A stretch of DNA of 44,106 bases from assembly GCA_013043565.1 (NCBI GenBank), contig JABDNZ010000465.1, positions 1 through 44,106 on the forward strand, read 5' to 3'. The notes under the pieces are model-generated. The model searched no databases and was not told the DNA's origin. It saw nothing but the letters and a program-made list of their open reading frames with translations. Below, piece after piece: positions 27,506-37,199 of this stretch. This DNA is from Gemmatimonadota bacterium. Lineage in GTDB: Bacteria > Gemmatimonadota > Gemmatimonadetes > Longimicrobiales > Gaopeijiaceae. The number at the start of each line of letters is the position of its first letter. Position 1 is the first letter of the stretch. Both the position numbers and the translations under genes were made by a program.

Positions 27506-30163
27506 TTGCTTGGAAGAGGTTCGTATGCTGGCCTTTCCACCGTCCGGACAAGAGTGACCTCAGACCGCACCAGGACCACGGAGGGCGTCCGGGATGCCCG
27601 GCCACGGGCGGCCGGGAAGTTTCTATTCGTCGACGGCAAGAAGTGGATGGTGAAGGGGGTCACGTACGGCACATTCCGACCAGGCCCCCACGGTGAGCCC
27701 TTCCCCGAGCGGTCGATGGTGAAGCGGGATTTCGAACACATGGCCCAGGCGGGGTTCAACTCGGTGCGGACCTATACCGTCCCGCCGGATTGGGTTCTGG
27801 ATGAGGCCGCCCAGGCAGGAATGCGTGTGATGGTGGGTCTGGCCTGGGAACAACACCTGGCATTCCTGGACGAAGCCGGCCGGGCTACGGCCATCGAGAG
27901 GCGTATCCGTGACGACGTATCCCGATGCGCCGGTCACCCGGCCGTGCTGTGCTACGCCGTGGGGAACGAGATTCCGTCCCCCATCGTACGGTGGTCCGGG
28001 CGGAAGAACGTCGAGCGGCACATCCGTCGCCTCTGGAGCGCCACGAAGGAAACGGACCCCGACGGGCTCGTCGCCTACGTGAATTACCCATCCACCGAAT
28101 ACCTCGACTTACCCTTCCTGGACCTGATGGCCTACAACGTCTACTTGGAATCGGTCCCCCGCCTTTCCAGTTACATCGCCAGGCTTCAGAACCTTGCCGG
28201 CGACCGGCCGCTCCTGATGGCTGAGCTCGGGTTGGACAGCCGGCGAAACGGACTCAAGGAACAGGCGAGGCTGGTGCCGGCCCAAGTTCGGGCAGCCGAG
28301 GAGGGCGGTTGCGCGGGTGTTTTCATGTTCTCGTGGACGGACGAGTGGCACCGAGGCGGCCAGGACGTCGAAGATTGGGATTTCGGCCTCACGGCACGGG
28401 ATCGGTCACCCAAGCCGGTGCTGGAAGCCGTCCGCCGTTCTCTGGTGGAAGCCCCCGAACCCGCCTCCGGCCGGTGGCCCCGTATCTCCGTGGTCGTAGC
28501 AGCCTTCAACGCAGGGGACACCCTGGAGGAATGCCTTGTTGGACTGGAGGCTCTCCGGTACCCGGACTACGAAGTCATCGTCGTGGACGACGGGTCTACG
28601 GACGATACCGCGACCATCGCCGGACGCTTCGAGACCAGACTCATCCGCACCGAGAACCGGGGCCTGAGCCGGGCACGGAACACGGGAATCGATTCGGCAT
28701 CGGGCGAGATTGTGGCTTTCATCGATGCCGACGCCTATCCCGATCCCGAATGGCTGACCTATCTCGCACTTTCCTTCGAACGTTCGGACTTCGTGGGCAT
28801 GGGAGGGCCGAACATCGCCCCTCCGGACAGCGGGATGGTCGCTGCCTGTGTCGCGAACGCTCCCGGGGGGCCGGTGCACGTGCTCCGAACCGACCACGAA
28901 GCGGAGCACGTTCCGGGGTGCAACATGGCATTTCGCAAATGGGCCCTCGACGAGATCGGAGGTTTCGATCCGAGGTTTCGAGTCGCCGGCGATGACGTTG
29001 ACCTCTGCTGGCGCATCCAGGCTCAGGGATGGAGGATCGGATTCAGTCCCGGGGCCGTAGTGTGGCACCATCCGAGGCAAACGGTCGCAGGGTATTGGAA
29101 GCAGCAGTGCGGCTATGGGAAGGCCGAAGCCATACTCGAAGCAAAGTGGCCAGAGAAATACAACCTGGCCGGGCATGTCACCTGGGGGGGGCGTGTCTAC
29201 GGGCCCGGAGCCCTTCTGTTTCCCCTGGGAGGTGGCCGGATCTACGGGGGAACCTGGGGACAGGCCGCGTATCAACAGCGGGAGTTGACGTCGTCCGGGG
29301 TCCTTTGGGATGCTGCCGCAATGCCCGAGTGGTTCCTCGGCCTTCTTCTCCTCCTGGTACTCACCCTCTTAGGGCTGACCTGGAGCCCCCTCCTGCTGGC
29401 CGCTCCCCTCCTTCTTCTCGGCGCCGGTACGAGTGTGTTCAGAGCGCTGGTGGGAGGCGCCCAGGCTCGATTCCCCCGGGAGCCCCTAGGGGAGGGAAAG
29501 ACCCTGCGGTATCGGGTCCTCACTGCGGCCCTCCATCTCATACAACCGTTGGCCCGGCTTCGAGGTCGTTTCCTGAGCGGTCTGGTCCCCTGGAGAACCC
29601 GGGGCCCCTTCCGAAGGTTCAGATGGCCACGGCCCCACCAGCGCCAGTTCTGGCGCTGGGTAGGGGAGTCGCAACCCTCCGTGCTGCATCGACTGCAGGT
29701 CACCCTGGACGAGGCCGGGTGCGCAGTTCGTTCCGGAGGAGGCTACGACGACTGGGATCTGGAGGTGGAAATGGGTCTGTTGGGCACCGCCCGGGTTCGG
29801 AGCTGTATCGAGTGGCATGGGGAGAACCGCCAACTGCTTCGCATCGCCGTGGTCCCCAGAGTCACCCGCCTGGCCAGCATCGGAATGATCGGAGGGACCC
29901 TTCTCTCCGCCTGGGCTTTCCTCGACGGCGCCACCCCAGCGGCTCTGGTCCTCCTGACAGCAGCTTCGGCGCTCCTGGTTCGTTCCCTCTGGGAACGCGG
30001 GGCTTCAACGGCGGCCGTAGTCGAAGGGGTCGGGGCTACCGTTGACGAAGGGATGGAGCTCTACCCCCACTCGGATCGAGTGAGGGTGGAAAAGAACCAG
30101 AATAGCCCTCGGGCAATACGTCCCGAGCCTTCAGGGCGGCCGAAGCTCCGGGCGACGGGTTGA
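27506..30163 (+). CDS. Fusion: glycoside-hydrolase-like TIM barrel + GT2 glycosyltransferase + C-terminal membrane region
   Basis: N-term FVDGKKWMVKGVTYGTFRP, YAVGNEIPSP and LLMAELGLDSR (GH clan A-like NE and E motifs); then ISVVVAAFNAGDTLEECLVGLEALRYPDYEVIVVDDGSTDDT, DADAYPDPEWL and GGFDPRFRVAGDDVDLCWRIQ (GT2). Exact start uncertain. Confidence 0.9.
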   Translation: MLGRGSYAGLSTVRTRVTSDRTRTTEGVRDARPRAAGKFLFVDGKKWMVKGVTYGTFRPGPHGEPFPERSMVKRDFEHMAQAGFNSVRTYTVPPDWVLDEAAQAGMRVMVGLAWEQHLAFLDEAGRATAIERRIRDDVSRCAGHPAVLCYAVGNEIPSPIVRWSGRKNVERHIRRLWSATKETDPDGLVAYVNYPSTEYLDLPFLDLMAYNVYLESVPRLSSYIARLQNLAGDRPLLMAELGLDSRRNGLKEQARLVPAQVRAAEEGGCAGVFMFSWTDEWHRGGQDVEDWDFGLTARDRSPKPVLEAVRRSLVEAPEPASGRWPRISVVVAAFNAGDTLEECLVGLEALRYPDYEVIVVDDGSTDDTATIAGRFETRLIRTENRGLSRARNTGIDSASGEIVAFIDADAYPDPEWLTYLALSFERSDFVGMGGPNIAPPDSGMVAACVANAPGGPVHVLRTDHEAEHVPGCNMAFRKWALDEIGGFDPRFRVAGDDVDLCWRIQAQGWRIGFSPGAVVWHHPRQTVAGYWKQQCGYGKAEAILEAKWPEKYNLAGHVTWGGRVYGPGALLFPLGGGRIYGGTWGQAAYQQRELTSSGVLWDAAAMPEWFLGLLLLLVLTLLGLTWSPLLLAAPLLLLGAGTSVFRALVGGAQARFPREPLGEGKTLRYRVLTAALHLIQPLARLRGRFLSGLVPWRTRGPFRRFRWPRPHQRQFWRWVGESQPSVLHRLQVTLDEAGCAVRSGGGYDDWDLEVEMGLLGTARVRSCIEWHGENRQLLRIAVVPRVTRLASIGMIGGTLLSAWAFLDGATPAALVLLTAASALLVRSLWERGASTAAVVEGVGATVDEGMELYPHSDRVRVEKNQNSPRAIRPEPSGRPKLRATG

Positions 30164-30168
30164 TACCT

Positions 30169-32049
30169 ATGCGATACCTGCCCAGGGTGCTCCGGTACCT
30201 CCGCCCTTTCTGGGCCTCGGCGGTGACGTCGGTGGCGACCACGGTCCTCCTGGCGCTCTTCGCCCTTCTGGGGCCGTGGCCCCTGAAGATCCTCTTCGAC
30301 AGCGTACTCGCCGACCACCCGATCCCCGGACCTGTGGTCCCCATTCTGGGCCCCCTCGCCGGGGACAAGGTCACCCTGATGCTGGTGGTGGTCGCCGGGG
30401 GGTTCGGGCTGACCCTCCTGGGCAACGGCCTCAAGGTATTCAACAGCTACGTGGAGACTCGCCTTTCCCAGGGGATGGTCCTGAATTTCAGAAGCGACCT
30501 GTTCCGCCACGCTCAGCGCCTGTCTCTTGCCTATCACGACCGCAGGCGGTCCGGAACCCTGATTTTCGCCATCAATTTCCAGGCGAACTCCGCCTCGGGC
30601 TTGGTTATGGCCCTGCTCCCGCTGGCTCAGAGCGCCCTCACGCTCGTGGGGATGTTCTGGATCACGTACACCCTCGATCCTCCTCTCGCCGTGTTGTCCC
30701 TCTCCGTGGTCCCCTTCCTCTACCTCGCGGTGGGGCACTACGTCTCCCGGATCCAGCCCAGGCTTCGACAGGTTCGGGACCTGGAGGGGGAGTCCCTCTC
30801 CATCATCCACGAAGCGGTCTCCATGATCCGGGTCATCCTGGCCTTCTGCCGCGAGGAGCACGAGCACTCGCGGTTCAGACGCCAGGGTGCGGAAGCGGTG
30901 GACGCCAGGGTCGGCGTTACGGTTCGACAGACGGCCTTCTCGCTGTTCGTCAACACCGCCACCGCCGCAGGGACAGCGCTGGTGTTGGGCTTCGGGGTCC
31001 ACGCCATCCTCCAGGGCCGTCTGACGGCCGGGGAGCTGCTGGTGGTCCTGAGCTACGTGGCTTCCATCTACAAACCTCTGGAAACCATCTCCAACACCAT
31101 CGGCTCACTCCAGGAGCGGTTCATCGCCCTGGAGATGGCTTTCCAGCTTCTTGACACGGAGCCACAGATCCGGGACGCCCCTCGAGCCGTGGCCGTGAAC
31201 CATGTGCGGGGTGAGGTCGTCTACGAGGGCGTGAACTTCACATACTCCGGGCGGGAGAAAACCCTGGAGGGGATCAGCTTCTCCGCCCGACCGGGAGAGA
31301 TCATCGGCGTGGTCGGCCCCACCGGGGCGGGTAAGAGCACATTGGTGAGCCTGCTTCCCCGTTTCTACGACCCCTCCTCGGGAACCATCCGCCTCGACGG
31401 CCAGGACATCCGGAGAATCCGCCTCCGCTCGCTTCGAGAGCAGATCAGCCTCGTACTGCAGGAGCCGCTCCTTTTCTCGGGCAGCATCGCCCAGAACATC
31501 ATGTACGGCCGACTGAACGCCACCATGGATGACGTCATGGAAGCGGCCCGGGCCGCCAACGCACACGACTTCATCGAGGCCCTACCCAATGGTTACGACA
31601 CGCCGGTCGGGGAGAAAGGTGTGGGCCTCTCCGGTGGCGAGCGACAGCGCATCTCGGTTGCACGGGCCTTCCTCAAAGACGCCCCGATCCTGGTGTTGGA
31701 CGAGCCCACCTCCTCCATCGACTCCCGGACCGAAGAGGTGATCCTGGACGCGTTGGACCGCCTCATGTCCGGGCGCACCACCTTCATGATCGCCCACCGG
31801 CTCTCCACCATTCGGCGCCCCGACAGGATTCTGGTCCTGGACCGCGGCCGCATCGTGGAGCAGGGGACCGTCACGGAGCTGCTGGCCCTGGGTGGCCTGT
31901 ATGCCCGTCTCTGGGAAACTCAGACTCAAGTCCCGAGTGCTTCCGGGAACGGGTCCCGGGACCGGGAAAACGCCACGACGAGCCCCTCGGGCCACGAGGC
32001 CGAAGCCCGTCCCAAGATCCTGTCGCCATTCCAGGAGGTGGCGAAGTGA
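30169..32049 (+). CDS. ABC exporter, fused permease-ATPase (MsbA/ABCB-like)
   Basis: Walker A VVGPTGAGKSTLVSLL; signature LSGGERQRISVARAFL; Walker B ILVLDEPTSSID; TM domain with TYTLDPPLAVLSL. TTG 30160 is an alternative start. Confidence 0.96.
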   Translation: MRYLPRVLRYLRPFWASAVTSVATTVLLALFALLGPWPLKILFDSVLADHPIPGPVVPILGPLAGDKVTLMLVVVAGGFGLTLLGNGLKVFNSYVETRLSQGMVLNFRSDLFRHAQRLSLAYHDRRRSGTLIFAINFQANSASGLVMALLPLAQSALTLVGMFWITYTLDPPLAVLSLSVVPFLYLAVGHYVSRIQPRLRQVRDLEGESLSIIHEAVSMIRVILAFCREEHEHSRFRRQGAEAVDARVGVTVRQTAFSLFVNTATAAGTALVLGFGVHAILQGRLTAGELLVVLSYVASIYKPLETISNTIGSLQERFIALEMAFQLLDTEPQIRDAPRAVAVNHVRGEVVYEGVNFTYSGREKTLEGISFSARPGEIIGVVGPTGAGKSTLVSLLPRFYDPSSGTIRLDGQDIRRIRLRSLREQISLVLQEPLLFSGSIAQNIMYGRLNATMDDVMEAARAANAHDFIEALPNGYDTPVGEKGVGLSGGERQRISVARAFLKDAPILVLDEPTSSIDSRTEEVILDALDRLMSGRTTFMIAHRLSTIRRPDRILVLDRGRIVEQGTVTELLALGGLYARLWETQTQVPSASGNGSRDRENATTSPSGHEAEARPKILSPFQEVAK

Positions 32050-35000
32050 GCGAACTCATATCCTCCCGGAAAAGCCGCCGGATCGTCCTCCTGGGCATGA
32101 TCACGAAAATGCCCGTGCCCGGGGTCTTGTGGCAGACGCTCCACTATATGGTAGGGCTCCAACGTCTCGGGTACGATGTGGTATATGTCGAGGCCCACTC
32201 CCGAACGCCGTCCATGTTCACCCTCGACGGCGGAGACCACGGTTCGAAGGCCGCGGCCCGATTCCTCCAACGCCTCTTCAGCCGGTTCGGATTCGGAGAT
32301 CGTTGGGCACTCCACGCACTCCACGCCGACAGGGCCTGCTATGGCTTGACCGAGAGTCAACTTCTCGAGGCCTATCAGTCGTCGGAGATCCTCATCAACC
32401 TCCATGGCGGCACACGGCCCCTACCCGAACATGCCGAGACCGGACGCCTCGTCTTTCTGGGCACCGATCCTTGTCAGCTGGAGGTCGAGCTGTGGCAAGG
32501 GCGAGAGGAGACCAGGGAATTCCTCGAAGCCCACTGCGCCATCTTCACCTTCGGCGAGAACTACGGGAACCCGGACTGCCGCCTGCCCGTCTCGGATCGG
32601 TTCGAGCTCCAGCCCACGCGGCAACCGGTGGTCCCCGACTTCTGGGAAACGGACCTCCCCGACAACGGGCTCTACACGACGGTGGCCAATTGGCGCCAGA
32701 CCTTCCGCCAGATCCGATTCCTGAAAGAGGTCTACCATTGGAGCAAAGACCGGGAGTTCCTGAAGATCCTGGACCTCCCGGAGCGATCCGGCCTCCGGTT
32801 CGAGTTGGCGTTGAGCAGCTTCGAGGAAAAAGACCGCCTCCTTCTGGAAGGGCACGGATGGGGGGTGAGGGAAGCCCAAGGATTCTCCACCGATCTGGAC
32901 CCGTACCGGGACTATGTTCGCCGTTCCCGGGGGGAACTCACGGTGGCGAAGGACCAAAACGTTCGCCTGAAAAGCGGATGGTTCAGTGACCGCAGCGCCA
33001 CCTACCTCGCCGCAGGGCGACCGGTGGTCACCCAGGAAACCGGCTTCAGTGCTGTCCTGCCCACCGGAAAGGGACTATTCGGATTCAACGACCTGGAGGA
33101 AGCGAACATCGCCCTGCAGGAAATCGAGGCCGACTACCCGGCGGCCTGCAGAGCGGCCATGGAGATCTCCAGAGAGTTCTTCGACTACAGGGTGGTGCTT
33201 CCGGCCCTCCTGTCCAGGGTGGGGGTGGAAGGGCCGCGGGCGCCCATCTCTTTGGGTGGCGGGTACGGCGGACAGGGCCCCTTCCCTCCCGACCTCATCC
33301 TGAAGCCGGAATCCCGCAGACCTCTACGGCTCCACCCGGCCACCCTCCGAACCCTCCTGGACCGCCCGGTCCCAGGGGAGGCTACCACCGACGGGGAGGC
33401 CTCTGGAACCAGAGCCGAGCTGGTTCCCTATCCGCCTGGGGAGGCAAGCAGGAGGGGTCCATCGGCCAGCGTCGTGGTGGTCACTCTCGACAATCTCTCC
33501 CTGACACGCCTCTGCCTTGAGAGCCTTCTCGCCCACACGGCCTACCCCGACTACGAGGTGGTCGTCGTGGACAACGGCTCCGCGGACGGAACGACTTCCT
33601 ACCTGAGGGACCTGGCTGCGATCCACTCCAGGGTACGCCTCATTCTCAACCCATCCAACGAAGGTTTCGCCCGGGCCTGCAACCAAGGAGCCAGGGTCGC
33701 CGTCGGGGACGTACTGGTGTTTCTGAACAACGACACGGTGCCGGCACCCGGTTGGCTCACAGGTCTGGTGGGTCATCTCGGGGATCCGGAGGTCGGCGCC
33801 GTGAACGCGGTCACCAATCGCATAGGGACGGAGGCGGAAGTCGCCGAAGCCCCTATAACGGTCGGAGAGTTCCTGGAACGGGCCCGGCTTCGTCGAGAAC
33901 GACCCGGCCTACGGCGCCGAGCCGGCATGCTCGCCCTCTTTTGTCTGGGCCTCCGAAGAGAGACCTGGCTCGAAGTGGGGCCCCTGGACGAAGCCTACGG
34001 CCAGGGACTCTTCGAGGACGACGACTATTCGGTACGACTGGACCGAGCCGGCCATGGGATGTGGTGTGCCGAGGACGTGTTGGTGCACCACTTCGGAGAA
34101 GCCTCTTTCGGCACCCTGGTTCCCGACGGCAGCTACAGCCGCCTCTTCGAGGAGAACCGCAGAAGATTCGAGGCAAAATGGGGGACGCGGTGGGAGCCTC
34201 GCAGAGGAAAAGACGACGGCGAGTATCAGGAGCTGATTGGTCGGGTCCTCGCCTCCGCGGGCGGAGGTCTCCCGGGCGGTTCGACCGTGGCTGTGGTGAG
34301 TCGTGGAGACCCGAAGCTCCTCGAGTTGGAGGACGCTACAGGGTGGCATTTCCCCATGGACCCCAATGGCAGCTGGGCCGGCCACTACCCGGCCGACTCT
34401 CAGGAGGCGGTAGCTCTGCTCGAAGCCATCCGGCGCCGGGGGGCGGACCACTTCCTCATTCCTCGCCATGGGTTCTGGTGGCTGGAGCACTATGCCGGCC
34501 TCGAGCGGCACCTTTCCCGGAATGCCGAAGAGGTCTTGAAGAACGGAGACATGATGTGCTGGCGGTTGAGCAGGAACGGCAGCCCCGCCGATGCCTGTCA
34601 CCCGGTCTTCATCATCGGGTCTCCCCGTTCGGGGACCAGCATCCTGACCTGGAGCCTGGGACAACACCCGAACCTCTACCCGTTGGAGGAGACCGTCTGG
34701 TTCGGTCGCTTTCACAAAGGCTTGTCCGATGCGTTCGAGCTGGGGTCCTCGAGAGGCGACAAATCCCAGCTCAGCGCTCAGGGCATCAGCCGGAAGTCGT
34801 TCTTTCGAGCATTCGGACACACGGTGGACAGGCTCGTCCACCAACACCGGGAATGGCCCGGAACGCCCCTGGGCCCGGATACGGCTTTCGCCCGGGCACG
34901 CTCACCGGAAGACCCCAAGGAGCGCTGGATCGACGGAACTCCGGAGAACTCCTTCTTCGTCCGCGGTCTCGTCGAGCTCTTTCCCGACGCCCGGTTCATC

Positions 35001-35393
35001 CACCTGGCCCGGGAGCATCGGTCGGTGGTTCGCTCCCTCTGCGGGTTTCATCGGATCGGGGGGCGCCAACACACGGCCCCCGAAGCCTACCGGCGTTGGA
35101 TTCGCCACGTACGTGCCTGCATGGAGGCCGAAGAGGAGCTCGGCCCAGGCCAGGTCCTGAGAGTTTTCCACCGGGACCTCTCTTCAGGGCCCGAGAGCGT
35201 CGTTCGGTCCTGCCTCGAGTTCCTGGGGGAGCCCTATTCCCCGGCCTGCCTCCTACCCCTCACCCGTCGCATCAACAGCTCTGGTACCGGGCCCGTAGTC
35301 GCCGACCAATGGGAAGGGGTGAGCCCGAGCCTGGTGGCCGAGGCCGAGGAGTTGGAAGAGGAGCTCTTTGAAGCTCGACTGGTGGGTAAATGA
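32046..35393 (+). CDS. Multidomain glycan enzyme: GT-like domain + GT2 + 'VSRGD' accessory domain + sulfotransferase
   Basis: N-term GT-like domain with SGWFSDRSATYLAAGRPVV; GT2 ASVVVVTLDNLSLTRLCLESLLAHTAYPDYEVVVVDNGSADGT; STVAVVSRGDPKLLELEDATGWHFPMD; sulfotransferase PSB loop FIIGSPRSGTSILTWSLGQHPNLYPLEET. Confidence 0.88.
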   Translation: MSELISSRKSRRIVLLGMITKMPVPGVLWQTLHYMVGLQRLGYDVVYVEAHSRTPSMFTLDGGDHGSKAAARFLQRLFSRFGFGDRWALHALHADRACYGLTESQLLEAYQSSEILINLHGGTRPLPEHAETGRLVFLGTDPCQLEVELWQGREETREFLEAHCAIFTFGENYGNPDCRLPVSDRFELQPTRQPVVPDFWETDLPDNGLYTTVANWRQTFRQIRFLKEVYHWSKDREFLKILDLPERSGLRFELALSSFEEKDRLLLEGHGWGVREAQGFSTDLDPYRDYVRRSRGELTVAKDQNVRLKSGWFSDRSATYLAAGRPVVTQETGFSAVLPTGKGLFGFNDLEEANIALQEIEADYPAACRAAMEISREFFDYRVVLPALLSRVGVEGPRAPISLGGGYGGQGPFPPDLILKPESRRPLRLHPATLRTLLDRPVPGEATTDGEASGTRAELVPYPPGEASRRGPSASVVVVTLDNLSLTRLCLESLLAHTAYPDYEVVVVDNGSADGTTSYLRDLAAIHSRVRLILNPSNEGFARACNQGARVAVGDVLVFLNNDTVPAPGWLTGLVGHLGDPEVGAVNAVTNRIGTEAEVAEAPITVGEFLERARLRRERPGLRRRAGMLALFCLGLRRETWLEVGPLDEAYGQGLFEDDDYSVRLDRAGHGMWCAEDVLVHHFGEASFGTLVPDGSYSRLFEENRRRFEAKWGTRWEPRRGKDDGEYQELIGRVLASAGGGLPGGSTVAVVSRGDPKLLELEDATGWHFPMDPNGSWAGHYPADSQEAVALLEAIRRRGADHFLIPRHGFWWLEHYAGLERHLSRNAEEVLKNGDMMCWRLSRNGSPADACHPVFIIGSPRSGTSILTWSLGQHPNLYPLEETVWFGRFHKGLSDAFELGSSRGDKSQLSAQGISRKSFFRAFGHTVDRLVHQHREWPGTPLGPDTAFARARSPEDPKERWIDGTPENSFFVRGLVELFPDARFIHLAREHRSVVRSLCGFHRIGGRQHTAPEAYRRWIRHVRACMEAEEELGPGQVLRVFHRDLSSGPESVVRSCLEFLGEPYSPACLLPLTRRINSSGTGPVVADQWEGVSPSLVAEAEELEEELFEARLVGK

Positions 35394-35438
35394 GGAGGAT
35401 TCAGGTTGGAAGAAAAGAGATTTTGGCGGAGAACCCAT

Positions 35439-37199
35439 ATGGATGATCGGCAAAGTGGTATCGCCCCATGGGAGGAGGTTCTGGAGGAGCTTCGACGGCT
35501 CAGAAGGGACATCACCAGGGGGGATGAGGAGCTCTGGGAGGCCGTGGAGGACCTTCACGATGCCGTTCTGGAGGGGACCGAATCTCCCGAACCCGCCCGG
35601 AAGGGCCCGGCGTCGTCCACTCGCCTCGATCCCCGGGAGTACCGCCGGCTCAAGCGGCGTCTATGGCGGTTCGTGGAGGACAGGATTCCCGGGAGCAGCC
35701 GGATCGCCGTGGTAAGCCGAGGCGACGACGATCTCCTGGACCTCCTGGACATGAAAACGGAGCATTTTCCCCGGGAGGCCGGTGGCGCCTACGCCGGGTA
35801 CTACCCTCCCGACGGCACCTCCATGATCGCCCATCTGGAGTGGGTCCGGGCCCTGGGCGCGGAGTTCCTCCTCTTCCCGGCCACGGCCTCCTGGTGGTTC
35901 GAGTCCTTTCCGACCTTCTCCTCCTACCTCCGTCGGCATTACCCCGTGGTCGCCGAGAGCGACGGCGTCGCTGTGCTTTTCGGTCTGCGTGGAGGGACAG
36001 GGGCGAGGGAGGGTTCGGCGCGCCAGATCGACACAGTGGTGGAGTCCTGGGCCGAGGATCTCGGGCGCGGATGCTCGATCCTGGATTGGGACACGGGATT
36101 GGATCTGGAGTCCCGCTTTCCGGCATCCAGTGTCTTCTCTCCACCGGAGAACGGGGGGTCCCTCCCCTACCTGGATTCGACGGTGGACCTGGTTGCCCTG
36201 ACCGGAGACGACCCCCATCGCCTTTCCGAAGCCAGGAGGGTGGCCGGCTTGTCCATCATCCGCCTGACCGAACCAGGCCACGGTCCCGACCAGGAGGGAT
36301 CCGATCTTGAAGCCCGGCCAGACTCCCAGGAGGTGGTGGAGCACCTCGAAGGCCCTCCCCGGGGCCTCCCGTCCGTGACGGTGGTCGTTCCGACCTACAA
36401 CGGAATCGTGCACCTGGAGCCGTGTCTCAGGGCCCTGGAGTCCACCCTCCCCCCGAGCTTCGAGGGAGAGGTGCTCGTGGTGGACGACGGCTCGGGAAGA
36501 GAAACCGTCGAAGGCCTGGCCCAGTGGGAGGATGCCCTGGATTGGCTTCGTGTGGTCCGGAATCCCCGGAACCTGGGTTTTATCGGCTCCTGCAACCACG
36601 GCGCGAAGGAGGCCAAGGGAGAGGTCCTTGTTTTCCTCAACGACGACACGGTGCCCCTGCATGGTTGGTTGCCGGCGCTGGTGGGAACGTTCTCCGCGAG
36701 GCCCGATGCGGGAGCCGTGGGTGGAAGACTGGTCTATCCGGACGGCCGCCTGCAGGAGGCCGGGAGCGTGGTCTTCAGGGACGGTTCGGGGGCCAATCTC
36801 GGGCGAGGCGACTTCGACGTGGATGGCCCTCTGTACCGATTCATGCGACGGGTGCACTACTGCTCCGGCGCCCTTTTGGCCACCCCGAGGCGTCTCTTCG
36901 AATCCATCGGCGGCTTCGACACCCGATACCTCCCCGCCTACTACGAAGACACCGACTACTGCTTCTCCGTGCGGGATCGAGGCCTTTCCGTCTACTACCA
37001 ACCTGAATCCACGGTCGTCCACATGGAGGGAGCGAGCTCCGGGACCGATCCGGCCACGGGTGTGAAACGGCACCAGGCCCGGAACCAGAAGTCTTTTTAC
37101 AGGCGGTGGCGGACCTCGCTGAAGAACCACCCGGAGCCACCATCCACCTACTCGTCCCTCACCTGGCACCGACTCGCCCTGGCCGGAGATGGCCCATGA
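35439..37199 (+). CDS. GT2 glycosyltransferase with N-terminal 'VSRGD' accessory domain
   Basis: IAVVSRGDDDLLDLLDMKTEHFPREAGGAYAGYYPPDG; GT2 VTVVVPTYNGIVHLEPCLRALESTLPPSFEGEVLVVDDGSG, FLNDDTVPLHGWL, YYEDTDYCFSVRDRG. TTG 35406 is an alternative start. Confidence 0.88.
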   Translation: MDDRQSGIAPWEEVLEELRRLRRDITRGDEELWEAVEDLHDAVLEGTESPEPARKGPASSTRLDPREYRRLKRRLWRFVEDRIPGSSRIAVVSRGDDDLLDLLDMKTEHFPREAGGAYAGYYPPDGTSMIAHLEWVRALGAEFLLFPATASWWFESFPTFSSYLRRHYPVVAESDGVAVLFGLRGGTGAREGSARQIDTVVESWAEDLGRGCSILDWDTGLDLESRFPASSVFSPPENGGSLPYLDSTVDLVALTGDDPHRLSEARRVAGLSIIRLTEPGHGPDQEGSDLEARPDSQEVVEHLEGPPRGLPSVTVVVPTYNGIVHLEPCLRALESTLPPSFEGEVLVVDDGSGRETVEGLAQWEDALDWLRVVRNPRNLGFIGSCNHGAKEAKGEVLVFLNDDTVPLHGWLPALVGTFSARPDAGAVGGRLVYPDGRLQEAGSVVFRDGSGANLGRGDFDVDGPLYRFMRRVHYCSGALLATPRRLFESIGGFDTRYLPAYYEDTDYCFSVRDRGLSVYYQPESTVVHMEGASSGTDPATGVKRHQARNQKSFYRRWRTSLKNHPEPPSTYSSLTWHRLALAGDGP

